This document shows positions 49,819 to 59,469 of a DNA stretch of 64,000 nucleotides, piece by piece. The stretch is from Ardenticatena maritima (GTDB lineage: Bacteria > Chloroflexota > Anaerolineae > Ardenticatenales > Ardenticatenaceae): NCBI RefSeq assembly GCF_001306175.1, contig NZ_LGKN01000003.1:434001-498000 (forward strand). The letters are read 5' to 3'. The notes beneath the pieces were generated by a model. That model saw only the letters and a list, made by a program, of their open reading frames with translations, had not been told where the DNA came from and did not search any database. Position numbers and translations under genes: made by a program. How positions within the stretch are numbered: the first letter of the stretch is position 1; each line of letters opens with the position of its first letter.

Positions 49819-50976
49819 TTATGCGCTTTGGCGTGTGGAAACAGCCGCGTGGCGCGTGCTGCGAAGTGGAAGCCGGAGTGTGCATGTTGTGCCCGTGGGG
49901 CTGCTTTGCACGTCGAGCGTGCCGCCATGCAATTGCGCTAGCCGGTATGTCAGATACAGCCCAAGATGAACGCCTTCATGGAGCGCCAGGAGAGAGTGCT
50001 TCTGCGCGACTTGCGCAAATGGGTTGAAAATGTGGGCTCGCATGGTGTCAGGGATACCGGGACCCGTGTCGCGTACAACAAAGCGAATCTGGGCGTCCGG
50101 GGTTGGTTCAACGTGAAGGGTAATGTGTGTGCCGGCTGGCGTATGCCGCCAGGCGTTGTCAAGCAGTTCATCCAGCATTTGCGTCAGGCGGCGCGCGTCG
50201 GCGTAGAGCGTCGGCAATGTTGGCGGATGGATGATTTCAAACGTTTGCTCTTTTTGCGCGTATCGGGGATGCCAGATGTCGTGAAGTATTGTGAGCACGT
50301 CTTTCAGTGCCACGGGCGCAATCAGCAAATGCAGGCGCTCGGCTTCAAGGCGGGTGAGATCGAGCAAACGGGCGGCAAGCGTGTTCAGTTGCTCAAGCCC
50401 TTGTTGGGCGGCGTGGAGCGGGCGGCTCTGTTCTGGGGTGAGCGGCCCGAAATCGCCGTCGAGGAGCATTTCGATGGTGCCGTTGAGGATGGTGAGCGGC
50501 CAACGCAGTTGGTGCGCCAGCGCCGCCAGAAACAAAGTTTTGTGGCGGTGTTGGGCTTCCTGGCCGCGGCGTGCACGTTCCAGCGCGATGCGGTATTCGC
50601 CGATATCGTCCTGGATGCGCTGGTGTTCGGCACGCAGGGCGGTCATGCGCTCACGAAGGCGTTCGTGCTCGGTGATATCGCGCACCACGAGCAGCCAGGA
50701 TCGCGGCTCTTCAACGTAGCGGATTGTGTATTCGAGCCAGCGATGTTCGGGTGGCGCCCCCGATGGAACGACCATGTGCACAGGGCGACCACGGCGCGCC
50801 ATCATCAGCAAATCGGGTTTTTGAGCAACAAATGGAGCGCATGCCGCCAGGGTTTCACCTGGGGGGAGCAAATGGGGTTCACCACCTTCTTCAATTTTTG
50901 CCCCTTGTGGTGTAAAGCGAATGTAGGCAAATGAAAGTGTTTCCGCCAATGTTTCAAGCAGGGCATGCACCGGCAT
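49819..50976 (-). CDS. PAS-type histidine kinase
   Basis: 385 residues from ATG 50976. The N-terminal PAS-like domain ends in WLLVVRDITEHERLRERM, then a coiled coil. The H-box is LAALAHQLRWPLTILNG (the usual HELRTPL is HQLRWPL). N-box DELLDNAWRHT, G1 VVRDTGPGIP and G2 HLGLYLTYRLAQLHGG complete the kinase. There are no membrane helices, so it is a cytosolic sensor. It lies 119 bases downstream of the response regulator on the same strand and is its likely partner. Confidence 0.88.
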   Translation of the reverse strand: MPVHALLETLAETLSFAYIRFTPQGAKIEEGGEPHLLPPGETLAACAPFVAQKPDLLMMARRGRPVHMVVPSGAPPEHRWLEYTIRYVEEPRSWLLVVRDITEHERLRERMTALRAEHQRIQDDIGEYRIALERARRGQEAQHRHKTLFLAALAHQLRWPLTILNGTIEMLLDGDFGPLTPEQSRPLHAAQQGLEQLNTLAARLLDLTRLEAERLHLLIAPVALKDVLTILHDIWHPRYAQKEQTFEIIHPPTLPTLYADARRLTQMLDELLDNAWRHTPAGTHITLHVEPTPDAQIRFVVRDTGPGIPDTMRAHIFNPFAQVAQKHSLLALHEGVHLGLYLTYRLAQLHGGTLDVQSSPTGTTCTLRLPLRSTRHAAVSTRQSA

Positions 50977-51095
50977 AATCCGCCTCAATTGGGTTGTATG
51001 TTGAGATATATGGAGTATGCGTGGGGAGTATTACAACACCTATTACAACAGGGGGAAGCAAAGATAGTTGAGGAAGAACCGGCGCTGCGGGAAAA

Positions 51096-51836
51096 TTAGT
51101 CGGGTTCGACGGCGAAACGATAGCCAATACCACGTTCGGTTTTGATGTAGCGCGGCTTTGATGGGTTGGGTTCGATTTTGTGCCGCAAGCGATGGACATG
51201 AACGCGGAGTGAATCTTCAAAGACGTCTTCCATAGGCCAGAGGCGGCGAATCAGAAAATCGTACGAAACAGGACGCCCGGCGTTCCGCATGAGAATGTGC
51301 AGCAACTTGGTTTCGGTTGGGGTGAGCGGCACTTCTTTACCGTTCACGAACGCGCGTTGATGCCCAAAGTCAATCGCCAGATGCTCATCCACCTGGATGA
51401 TGGGATTGAGCGTATAGCGAAAATCGCCGATACGGCGCAACACGCGGTCAATGCGCGCTACCAATTCGCGCGGGCTAAAAGGCTTGGTCACGTAATCTTC
51501 GGCGAAAAGCCGTATGCCTTCGACAATCGTATCCTCTTCGTCAACGGCTGTCAGGAAAATGACGGGCACATCACTGAATTCCTGCAAGCGCCGGCTCAAC
51601 TCAAAGCCATCCATTTCAGGCATGTTGATATCGAGCAACGCCAGGTGCGGAAGCCCTTTTTGCTGAATCAGGGCAAGGGCTTCTTTGCCCGATACGGCAC
51701 TCAACACATCAAACCCCGATTGTTCGAGTTTGCGACGCACCAATTCCAAAATGAAAGGGTCATCGTCAACAATCAAAATGCGGTAGAATGTCGCGGGGGT
51801 GTTCATTTGTGATGAAAGCAATCTGGCGTCGCTCAT
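51096..51836 (-). CDS. OmpR/PhoB-family response regulator
   Basis: 246 residues from ATG 51836; an upstream in-frame ATG at 51869 is possible. Receiver domain with RILIVDDDPFILELV, phospho-acceptor Asp in LALLDINMPEMDGFE, FLTAV and YVTKPFSPREL. The C-terminal winged helix has LTPTETKLLHILMRN and SLRVHVHRLRHKIEP, ending RYIKTERGIGYRF. The targets are unknown; neither operon partner nor a nearby regulated gene is evident. Confidence 0.92.
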   Translation of the reverse strand: MSDARLLSSQMNTPATFYRILIVDDDPFILELVRRKLEQSGFDVLSAVSGKEALALIQQKGLPHLALLDINMPEMDGFELSRRLQEFSDVPVIFLTAVDEEDTIVEGIRLFAEDYVTKPFSPRELVARIDRVLRRIGDFRYTLNPIIQVDEHLAIDFGHQRAFVNGKEVPLTPTETKLLHILMRNAGRPVSYDFLIRRLWPMEDVFEDSLRVHVHRLRHKIEPNPSKPRYIKTERGIGYRFAVEPD

Positions 51837-51976
51837 ACGCGTTTCGTTCTCCTTTGAGCGAGTTTTCATTCTGGAACCGGGTTGGCAAAAGTATAAAACG
51901 CTTTGCGGGATCTGTCCATATGCCTTTTGGGCCATAAAAGATAAGGTTATATCTGTTTGCAAGAAATGTTTTGAGA

Positions 51977-52005
51977 TTGACAGCCGTTTGTATCTTTGTT
52001 AGCAT
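51977..52005 (+). promoter_or_regulatory. Promoter of the BMP transporter operon
   Basis: TTGACA (51977-51982), 17-base spacer, TAGCAT (52000-52005), giving a leader of about 75 bases. No purine riboswitch fold is recognisable in that leader. Confidence 0.65.
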
Positions 52006-52087
52006 ACCAAACACTACATTCTCGCCGTGGCCGTACGTTTTGCCTCCGGGTGTGCCTGTCTCTTGTCATAAATGAAAGGAGCCTGCT

Positions 52088-53392
52088 ATGCGTGCCATTT
52101 CTTCTGCTTCAACTTTGCGCCGTTTTTCCGTGTTGTTCCTCTTGTTGCTCGTGGCATTGACGACCACCATGTGCGGCGGTTCTTCCAGTGGGGGGGAAGA
52201 AGCCTCATCGTCGGGAGAAGCCTCTTCGCAGGAAAGTGCGCCTTCCATGGAATCGGTGGCGACGCTCGCGATTGAGCATTTTAGCGTTATCGAAGGCACC
52301 ACCTGGTCGGGGGCGCACCACCGCGCCGGCAAGCGCGTGGCGGAAAAATATCCCACTGTGGAATATGTGTACCGCGAAGAAGTGGGTCCCGACAGCACCG
52401 TTCCTTTCGCCGAAGAACTCATCACAGGCGAAGGGGCTGACATTGTTGTGGGTAATGCCGAGTTTATGGGCTTGCCGCTCGTCGAACTCGCCGATAAGTA
52501 CCCGGACGTTTATTTTGGCTCGGTGATTGCCAGCGATTTGACGACGCGCCCCAATTTCATCCGCTTCTTCCCGCGGCAGTATCAGGCGCTCTATCTCGAA
52601 GGCTTGATTGCCGGCGCGCTCACGCAAACCGGCAACATTGGCGTTGTCTCCGCCTTCCCCTCGGTGCAGGTGATTCGCCGTCAGGCCGGGTTTACGCTGG
52701 GTGTGCAAGATGCGGCGGCGTTGCTGGGTAAAGAAGTCAACATCTACGTCAAGTATGTGGGCGATTGGTACAACCCCACAGAAGAGCGGGACATTGCCAC
52801 AACGTTGGTGGAACAGTACAACGTGGACGTGCTCACCCAACAAACCGATTCCGGCTCGCCGCTGGACGTTGCGGTCGAACAGGGCATTTGGTACGTCGGC
52901 AAGGATATGGACATTGTCGGCGAATACGGCTGGGGCGGCTTGGAGACGGTTGCGGTTTCGTTCGATACGCGCTGGGAAGTGATTTACGACCGCATGGTCA
53001 AGGATTGGCTGGCGCGTGACCGGCAACCCATCAACGTGCTCTACCTGGGGATGGATGACCAGATGGTGCTGGCGGACGGCACACGCATTGCCGCGGTGGA
53101 CATCATGAATGATGGCAAAGTCGGGGTGGACGCGATTAGCCCCAACGCTCGCGACCTGATTCCGCAAGAGATTATTGACCTGGTGGCGGCGCGCCGCGAC
53201 CAGATGATGAAAGGCGTGTGGGACCCCTTCTTCGCGCATGAATTTGTCAGCAATGGGACGGGGTTGGAACTGGAAGGCGCGAGCGTGCCGCCGGCGGGTG
53301 AAGTGGTCAAGCCGGCGGACGAGATGCCCGATGACGCCTGGCTGCTCTCCAAATTCAACTTCGACCTGGCGGGTATCACCATCCTCGAATGA
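52088..53392 (+). CDS. BMP-family ABC transporter substrate-binding lipoprotein
   Basis: 434 residues. Signal with TTTMCGG (Cys29; Met at -1 is unusual for a lipobox), then a Ser/Glu linker. The binding domain has TTWSGAHHRAGKRVAEKYP, GADIVVGNAEFMG, YPDVYFGSVIASD, YLEGLIAGALTQTGNIGVVSAFP and GVDAISP. This is the PnrA/Med type that binds nucleosides or purines. It is followed by an ATPase and two permeases. A hairpin behind it (53402) probably raises its expression over the rest. Confidence 0.9.
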   Translation: MRAISSASTLRRFSVLFLLLLVALTTTMCGGSSSGGEEASSSGEASSQESAPSMESVATLAIEHFSVIEGTTWSGAHHRAGKRVAEKYPTVEYVYREEVGPDSTVPFAEELITGEGADIVVGNAEFMGLPLVELADKYPDVYFGSVIASDLTTRPNFIRFFPRQYQALYLEGLIAGALTQTGNIGVVSAFPSVQVIRRQAGFTLGVQDAAALLGKEVNIYVKYVGDWYNPTEERDIATTLVEQYNVDVLTQQTDSGSPLDVAVEQGIWYVGKDMDIVGEYGWGGLETVAVSFDTRWEVIYDRMVKDWLARDRQPINVLYLGMDDQMVLADGTRIAAVDIMNDGKVGVDAISPNARDLIPQEIIDLVAARRDQMMKGVWDPFFAHEFVSNGTGLELEGASVPPAGEVVKPADEMPDDAWLLSKFNFDLAGITILE

Positions 53393-53401
53393 GCATGCGC
53401 G

Positions 53402-53438
53402 ACGCCCCCATGCTGTTGCCTGGCATGGGGGCGTTGGT
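53402..53438 (+). terminator. Intercistronic hairpin between binding protein and ATPase genes
   Basis: ACGCCCCCATGC-tgttgcctg-GCATGGGGGCGT followed by TGGTTTT: a partial terminator or mRNA 3'-end stabiliser inside the ABC operon. Confidence 0.6.
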
Positions 53439-53462
53439 TTTGACCAACGAGTAGGAGAAGCC

Positions 53463-55049
53463 ATGTTCAAACGTCGCACACCTGTGGAAGATTTCGCTGA
53501 AACGTTTTGGGCAAACGTACAGCCCGGCGAGGTGTTGCTCCGCGCACGGGGCATTACCAAACGCTTCCCCGGCGGCGTGGTCGCGAACGACCATGTGGAT
53601 TTCGAGATTCGCGCCCAAGAGGTGCATGCCTTGCTGGGGGAAAACGGCGCGGGGAAAACCACGCTCATGAGCATTCTGTTCGGCTTGCTCCAACCCGACG
53701 AGGGCGAAATTGAACTGCGTGGGCAACCCGTGCGTTTCCATTCACCGCAAGATGCCATCCGGTATGGGATTGGCATGGTGCACCAGCACCGCAAACTGGT
53801 GCCTGCGCATACCGTGCTGGAAAACATCTTGCTGGGGCACCCCAAGGCGCGCGGTCTCTTGAACGAGCGTGAAGCCGCCGAGGAGATTGCCGCGCTTGCC
53901 GAAACCTACGGCTTCAAACTCGACCTGTACGCGCGGGTGTGGCAACTCACCGAAGGCGAGAAACAGGCGGTCGAAATCGTGAAGGCGCTCTACCGTGGGG
54001 CGCACATCCTCATCATGGATGAGCCTACCTCGGCGTTGACGCCGGTGGAAACCGACCGCTTGCTGGAAGCCATCGAACGCATGACGGAGAACAACCTGGG
54101 CGTGGTGCCCTTCATCACCCACAAAATGCCCATCATTTTCCGCATTAGCGACCGCGTGACCATTCTGCGGCGTGGGCGGGTTGTGGCGACACTCCCCACG
54201 CGCGAAACGAACGAGCGCGAACTGGCGCAATTGCTGGTCGGGCGCGAAGTCTTGTTTGACGTGCAAAAGCCCCCCGCAACGCCGGGCGACGTGGTCATCG
54301 AAGTCGAAAATGTGACGGCGCGCAATGACAAGGGGGGGATTGCCCTGGATGGGGTCTCTTTCAGCCTGCGCGCGGGGCAGGTGTTGGGAATCGCCGGCGT
54401 CGCCGGCAACGGTCAGCATGAACTGGCGGAAGTGCTGGCAGGCTTGCGCCCGGTGGAACAGGGGCGCGTGCGCTTTCTGGGGCGGGATATCACCAACGCC
54501 TCGGTGCTGGAACGCTGGCGGTTGGGGATTGGCTATACCCCCGCCGAACGTACCGAAGTAGGCTCGATTGGCGAATTTACGCTGGTGGAAAACGTCGCGC
54601 TGAACTACTACTGGGATGACGCCTACGTCCAGCGGGGGTTTCTGAACGAAAAGAAGTTGCGCGCCCTGACCGAATCCATCATTGAGACCTACCAGGTGGT
54701 GACGCCAAGCCCGGACGTGAAAGCCAAAACGCTTTCGGGGGGGAACTTGCAGAAAGTCATCATGGGGCGCGTGCTGTCGCGCAACCCCAAACTGGTGATA
54801 GCCAATCTCCCCGCGCAGGGGCTGGATATTGGCGCCACCGAATTCGTCCAACGTCGCTTGCTGGACGCCCGCGCCGCAGGTGCGGCGGTCATTCTCATCT
54901 CCGAGGAACTGGACGAGATTTTGATGCTCAGCGACATCATCGCGCCGATGTATGAGGGGCGCATTGTGCAACTCATTCCCGCCGAGCGCGCCGACAAGGA
55001 AACGGTTGGCGCCATGATTGCCGGCGGTCAAGCGAGGACGAACGCATGA
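53463..55049 (+). CDS. BMP-type ABC transporter ATPase (two nucleotide-binding domains)
   Basis: 528 residues. First domain: Walker A GENGAGKTT, signature LTEGEKQAVEI, Walker B ILIMDEPTSALTP. Second domain: degenerate Walker A (GVAGNGQHEL), signature LSGGNLQKV, and VIANLPAQGLDIGA where sugar/nucleoside importers usually have QPTRGLD. This resembles the YufO/NupO group. ATG 53463 follows GTAGGAGAAG; the frame is open upstream without a site. The stop overlaps the permease start by ATGA. Confidence 0.92.
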   Translation: MFKRRTPVEDFAETFWANVQPGEVLLRARGITKRFPGGVVANDHVDFEIRAQEVHALLGENGAGKTTLMSILFGLLQPDEGEIELRGQPVRFHSPQDAIRYGIGMVHQHRKLVPAHTVLENILLGHPKARGLLNEREAAEEIAALAETYGFKLDLYARVWQLTEGEKQAVEIVKALYRGAHILIMDEPTSALTPVETDRLLEAIERMTENNLGVVPFITHKMPIIFRISDRVTILRRGRVVATLPTRETNERELAQLLVGREVLFDVQKPPATPGDVVIEVENVTARNDKGGIALDGVSFSLRAGQVLGIAGVAGNGQHELAEVLAGLRPVEQGRVRFLGRDITNASVLERWRLGIGYTPAERTEVGSIGEFTLVENVALNYYWDDAYVQRGFLNEKKLRALTESIIETYQVVTPSPDVKAKTLSGGNLQKVIMGRVLSRNPKLVIANLPAQGLDIGATEFVQRRLLDARAAGAAVILISEELDEILMLSDIIAPMYEGRIVQLIPAERADKETVGAMIAGGQARTNA

Positions 55050-56146
55050 CACTGGCAGGCTATCGTATCCGCATTGTTCGACGCACGACGTTGCCCGCAT
55101 GGGAAGCCGCCCTGTTCTCGGTGCTGGCGCTGGTGGTGGGGCTTTTCCTGTTTGGCTTCGTCTTCCTGTTCGCCGACGTCAGCCCCCGGCAGGCGTATGG
55201 CGAAATTTTCCGGTATGCTTTCTTCAACCCGAACGGTTTGCGCCTTTCGCTGAGCCGTTTTGTGTTTCTGGCGTTGTGCACTTATGCCTTCATCGTGCCC
55301 TTGCGGGCGGGTGAATGGAACATTGGCATGACGGGGCAACTCTACATCGGCGCTCTCGCAGGCTACGGCGTGGTGTACCTTTTCGGCGGCAAAGCCTCGC
55401 CCGACACGCCCCTTTCTCCTTGGGTGGTGTTGCCGCTGATGATTGGCGCGTCCATGCTGGGCGGGGCGTTGTGGGGGGGCATTGCCGGCTGGCTGAAAGG
55501 GCGCTGGGGCGTCAATGAGATTGTGGTCACGATGATGCTCAACTTCATCGCGTTTTGGGTTGTTTCGCACACCATCAAGGACGGGGGCATTTTCATGAAC
55601 CCCGGTGGGCGTGGAGAAGGCTTTACCTTGCCCACATCTTTGCGGGCGCCGATGGTGGCGGGTGTGCCCTTTACCATCTTTTTTGTGCTGGTGCTGGCGG
55701 TCGGCATTGATGTGCTCTTTCGGCGCACCAGCCTGGGCTACCAAATCCGCGCGGTGGGGTTGGGTCCCAAAGCGGCACGCTATGCCGGCGTGAACATCAC
55801 GCGCATTTCGCTGGTGGTCTTCCTGCTGGGCGGGGCGATTGCCGGCTTGGCGGCGTACCACTACTTTGCGGCTGTGCCCGGCGTTTACAAAATTGCCCGC
55901 GATTACAACACCATCGGCGATTTGGCGTTCTTCGGCATTATTTGCGGCTTGATTGCCCAGGGCAATGCGTTGGCGACGTTGCCCGTGGCGCTTTTGTTTG
56001 GTGGGCTTTCCATTGGCGGGCGGTTTGCCCAAGGAAAATTGCACCTCGGCTTTGGCGTGGATTACGCCCTCATGGGGGTGCTGATGATTATTCTCGTGGC
56101 GTTTCAGTTTTTCTACCGCTATCGCTTCATTATAGACCGTCCATGA
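55046..56146 (+). CDS. ABC transporter permease (BMP/nucleoside type, first)
   Basis: 366 residues, eight to nine membrane helices. NIGMTGQLYIGALAGYGVVYLF and GRWGVNEIVVTMMLNFIAFW are the conserved segments of the larger permease of purine/nucleoside importers. VGLGPKAARYAGVNITR contains the EAA-like coupling helix. Translationally coupled to the ATPase. Confidence 0.9.
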   Translation: MTLAGYRIRIVRRTTLPAWEAALFSVLALVVGLFLFGFVFLFADVSPRQAYGEIFRYAFFNPNGLRLSLSRFVFLALCTYAFIVPLRAGEWNIGMTGQLYIGALAGYGVVYLFGGKASPDTPLSPWVVLPLMIGASMLGGALWGGIAGWLKGRWGVNEIVVTMMLNFIAFWVVSHTIKDGGIFMNPGGRGEGFTLPTSLRAPMVAGVPFTIFFVLVLAVGIDVLFRRTSLGYQIRAVGLGPKAARYAGVNITRISLVVFLLGGAIAGLAAYHYFAAVPGVYKIARDYNTIGDLAFFGIICGLIAQGNALATLPVALLFGGLSIGGRFAQGKLHLGFGVDYALMGVLMIILVAFQFFYRYRFIIDRP

Positions 56147-56158
56147 GAGAGGAAGCAC

Positions 56159-57034
56159 ATGCTCGCTTTTTTCTTGCGCAGTCTTGAAGCCGCGATGATT
56201 TTCACCTTCGCCGGTGTGGGCGAATTGGTAGACCAGCGCGGTGGCGTGCTCAATGTCGGCGTTGAAGGCATCATGCTGTTTGGCGCGACGTTGGGCTTCA
56301 TCGCCACCAAAACCACCGGCAGTTATGCGTTGGGGTTCGCTGTGGGCGTCCTGGTGGGGGCGTTGTTGGGGCTGGTGCATGCGTTCTTCTCCGTCACCTT
56401 GCGGGTAGACCAGGTGGTGAGCGGCATGGGAATCTGGATTTTCGGCTTCGGCATCACCACCTACATCGGCAGCGCCTACACGGGACCGCTGGGGCTGGAC
56501 CGTTTGCCCACCACCTTCGGCATTTCGCCCTTCTTCTTCGTCGCCGTTGTGCTGGTGGTTGTCGTCTGGTTTGTGCTGAACAAAACCAGTTGGGGGCTGG
56601 AAATCCGCTCGGTGGGCGAAACGCCCGACGTTGCCGAAGTCTCCGGCGTCAGCGTGACGCGCATCCGCTACGCCTGCACGGTCTTTGGCGGGGCGCTGGC
56701 GGGGTTCGCAGGGGCGCTCTACGCGCTCTACTACAACCCCGTCTGGAACTACAACTTCCTCATGGGGTGGGGCTTCATCTCGCTGGCACTGGTCTTTTTC
56801 TCCATGTGGAACCCCATCCTGCTGTTGGGGGGCGCTGTGCTCTTTGGCACGCTCTGGCAATTGTCGCTCAACCCCGAATTGGTGCTCCCCGGCTTGTTCT
56901 CGCGCTACATCTGGCGCACAGTCCCGTTTATCGTGACCATTCTCGTGCTGGTGCTCATTTCGACCGATTGGTTCCGCACACGCTGGGGCGCGGCTCGCCC
57001 CCAAGCCCTTGGTGAGCCGTATGTGAAAGAATAG
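56159..57034 (+). CDS. ABC transporter permease (BMP/nucleoside type, second)
   Basis: 291 residues, about eight membrane helices. FTFAGVGELVDQRGGVLNVGVEGIMLFG and TLRVDQVVSGMGIWIFG, then SVGETPDVAEVSGVSVTRIRY as the coupling loop. Smaller partner permease of the same importer, starting 12 bases after the first. Confidence 0.9.
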   Translation: MLAFFLRSLEAAMIFTFAGVGELVDQRGGVLNVGVEGIMLFGATLGFIATKTTGSYALGFAVGVLVGALLGLVHAFFSVTLRVDQVVSGMGIWIFGFGITTYIGSAYTGPLGLDRLPTTFGISPFFFVAVVLVVVVWFVLNKTSWGLEIRSVGETPDVAEVSGVSVTRIRYACTVFGGALAGFAGALYALYYNPVWNYNFLMGWGFISLALVFFSMWNPILLLGGAVLFGTLWQLSLNPELVLPGLFSRYIWRTVPFIVTILVLVLISTDWFRTRWGAARPQALGEPYVKE

Positions 57035-57044
57035 GAGCGATTCA

Positions 57045-58757
57045 GTGTCTCACGTACAAATTGAAATTCGCAAAGGAGCGTACTACGACTCCGTGGTCCT
57101 CATGCAGTTGCAGCGCGCCCTGCTCGATGAGCCGGGTGTCCTCGACGCGGGTGTGGTGATGGGGACAGACGCCAACAAGGAGATTTTGGCGCAAAACAAC
57201 CTGCTCACCGAGGAAGCCCGCTCCGCAAACCCCGAAGACCTTGTGATTGCCATCCGTGCTGAAAGTGAAGAGGCGGCGCGCGCGGCGCTCTCGCGCGTGG
57301 ACGCCCTGCTCCAACGCCGCCAGGCGCAAACCCAATCGCTCTATCGCCCTCGCTCGCTGGAAAACGCCCTTCGCCAGTTGCCCGAAGCCGAATGGGTGCT
57401 CGTCTCTGTGCCTGGGCGCTACGCCGCGGGTGTGGCGCGCGACGCCTTGCGGCTCAACCGTCACGTCTTCCTGTACAGCGACAATGTGCCGCTGGATGAT
57501 GAGATTGCGCTGAAACGCGACGCCGCCGCCAAGGGGCTGCTCGTTATGGGACCCGACTGCGGGACGGCGATTGTCAACGGTGTGGGGCTGGGCTTTGCCA
57601 ACAAGGTGCGCCGTGGCCCGATTGGCATGGTTGCAGCGGCGGGAACGGGCTTGCAGGAAGTGAGCACGCGCATTCACCGCCTGGGCGGCGGCTTGACGCA
57701 CGCGTTTGGCACCGGCACACACGACCTGAGCGCCGCTGTTGGGGCGATCACCACCTTGCAGGCGCTCGACCTGCTTGCCCGCGACCCCAACACACGTGTG
57801 ATTGTGCTCGTCTCCAAACCCCCCGACCCCGTTGTGGTGGAAGAGGTTCTGCGTGCCGCGCGCGCCACAGGCAAGCCGACCGTCATCAACTTCATCGGCT
57901 ACAATGCGCCGCGCGCACAGGACGGCAACCTGTTCTTCACGCGCACCCTGGCTGAAACCGCCGAGCAGGCTGTGCGCCTTGCCGAAGAGACCACCGCCAC
58001 GGTAGAACCGCCCGACACCGCCGGCTTTGCCGCGGAACAACGCTTTTTGCGCGGCTTGTTTTCGGGGGGCACACTGGCTTACGAAGCGCTCTTGCTCCTG
58101 CGCGGCTACCTGCCCGCCGTCTATTCCAACGCACCGCTCGATCCAGCCTACGCCCTCGACGACCCTACCACCACGCGCGAACATACCGTGCTTGACCTGG
58201 GCGCGGACGAGTTTACCGTGGGGCGCTTGCACCCCATGATTGACAACGACCTGCGCATCCGCTTCCTGGAGCGTGAAGCGGCTGACCCCGCTGTCGCCGT
58301 CATCCTGCTGGATGTGGTGCTGGGCTACGGGGCGCATCCCAACCCCGCGGCAGAACTGGCGCCGGCTGTGGAACGGGTGCGCGCCGCCGCCGCATCGGCT
58401 GGTCGGCGCTTGGATGTGGGCGTGGTGGTGGTTGGCACCGACGACGACCCCCAAAAGTACGCGGAACAGGTGGCAATGTTTGAACAGGCAGGGGCGCGCT
58501 GTTTCCCCACCAACGCCGATATGGTGCGCTGGGCGGGGGCGCTGGTACAGCGGCTGACACTGCACCATCGTATCCGTCCCGTTGACCTGGCGCGCATCGA
58601 AAAACCGTTTGCCGCCGTCAATGTCGGCATCGAAACGTTCTATCAGAGCATGGAAGCCCAGGATGTGCCGGTGGTGTGGGTTGACTGGCGACCGCCCGCA
58701 GGGGGCAACGAGCGGCTTATGTCCATCCTGGAACGCATGAAAAAACGCCCATCTTGA
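57045..58757 (+). CDS. fdrA: FdrA family protein (acyl-CoA synthetase-like)
   Basis: 570 residues from GTG 57045. It has VQIEIRKGAYYDSVVLMQLQ, VMGPDCGTAIVNGVGLGFAN, MVAAAGTGLQEVSTRIHRLGGG and IVLVSKPPDP. These are the succinyl-CoA synthetase-like folds of FdrA. In E. coli FdrA (AllF) acts with a DUF1116 protein (AllG) and AllH in oxamate carbamoyl transfer during allantoin breakdown. A DUF1116 gene is found at the right edge here, supporting a related role. It starts ten bases after the second permease. Confidence 0.85.
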   Translation: MSHVQIEIRKGAYYDSVVLMQLQRALLDEPGVLDAGVVMGTDANKEILAQNNLLTEEARSANPEDLVIAIRAESEEAARAALSRVDALLQRRQAQTQSLYRPRSLENALRQLPEAEWVLVSVPGRYAAGVARDALRLNRHVFLYSDNVPLDDEIALKRDAAAKGLLVMGPDCGTAIVNGVGLGFANKVRRGPIGMVAAAGTGLQEVSTRIHRLGGGLTHAFGTGTHDLSAAVGAITTLQALDLLARDPNTRVIVLVSKPPDPVVVEEVLRAARATGKPTVINFIGYNAPRAQDGNLFFTRTLAETAEQAVRLAEETTATVEPPDTAGFAAEQRFLRGLFSGGTLAYEALLLLRGYLPAVYSNAPLDPAYALDDPTTTREHTVLDLGADEFTVGRLHPMIDNDLRIRFLEREAADPAVAVILLDVVLGYGAHPNPAAELAPAVERVRAAAASAGRRLDVGVVVVGTDDDPQKYAEQVAMFEQAGARCFPTNADMVRWAGALVQRLTLHHRIRPVDLARIEKPFAAVNVGIETFYQSMEAQDVPVVWVDWRPPAGGNERLMSILERMKKRPS

Positions 58758-58771
58758 ACAGGGGGCGTGGA

Positions 58772-59350
58772 CTATTGCGCCGCTTGCAAAAGCGTGCGAA
58801 GCCCCAACCGTTGCGCCCACGTTTCGAGATAGGCGCGGTCGAGCGTGTTGCCCTGCGTGTGAAGCATGTCCACCGCATCGTCCCACCAGGCAATCTGCTC
58901 GCCGCCGCTGCGGTTGTACCAGTGGAGACTGCTCAGAATGGCGTCTTCGGGGCTGACAAGCCAAACCAAGCGCCGCCGCCCTAAACCGTGCTCGCGACGC
59001 CGCGCGAGAATTTCGGTCTCAAATGGGGGGCGCGCCAGCCAAATGCGCACGTCGAAAAGTGTCGCCAGCCGTTTCAGACGCAGGGAACGGGGCGGCTGGG
59101 CTGGCTCAGAGCGTTCAACTTCAACATGGAAAAGCGTTTGCGCCTTTTCCTCGAACGCCGCTCTCTGCTCAGGGCGCATCTCGGCGAAAAAAACGGCTTC
59201 ATCCACCTCTCGCGGGTGGCTGCCATACGCCAGGCGTGCGCACGCACCGCCCAGCGCATACGCCACCCCCAGGTGGTCGAAAACGTCGGCGACGGCGTAC
59301 ACCGACGCAAACGGTTCATTATAGCGGTCGTAGGATTGTTGTTGGGTCAT
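58772..59350 (-). CDS. Nucleotidyltransferase-fold protein, unknown
   Basis: 192 residues. VFDHLGVAYALGGACARLAYGSHPREVDEAVFF resembles the start of nucleotidyltransferase-like domains (G-G-A..A..G..R...D), with the second acidic residue less clear. VWLVSPEDAILSSLHWYNRSG resembles the 'sPEdli..Kl.a' helix of MNT/AbiEii-like proteins. It is antiparallel to its neighbours and interrupts the catabolic cluster. Function not assignable. Confidence 0.55.
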   Translation of the reverse strand: MTQQQSYDRYNEPFASVYAVADVFDHLGVAYALGGACARLAYGSHPREVDEAVFFAEMRPEQRAAFEEKAQTLFHVEVERSEPAQPPRSLRLKRLATLFDVRIWLARPPFETEILARRREHGLGRRRLVWLVSPEDAILSSLHWYNRSGGEQIAWWDDAVDMLHTQGNTLDRAYLETWAQRLGLRTLLQAAQ

Positions 59351-59469
59351 AGCACTTCCCGAAGTCGGTTGGGTTGATAGTTCGTCCGCACAACCTCACA
59401 GCGAGCCGCTTCATTGTGTAAAGTCTGTTAGAAAAGCGCAAACGTATATCGTCCATGGAGGATTGCCTT

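Noticed and set aside
52006-52087. Purine riboswitch in the BMP operon leader
   Set aside because: The leader is about 75 bases and lacks the three-way junction sequence conserved in purine aptamers.
55028-57004. 658-codon minus-strand frame over the ABC permease genes
   Set aside because: Antisense shadow of two well-supported permeases; composition is His/Gln/Arg-rich with no motif.
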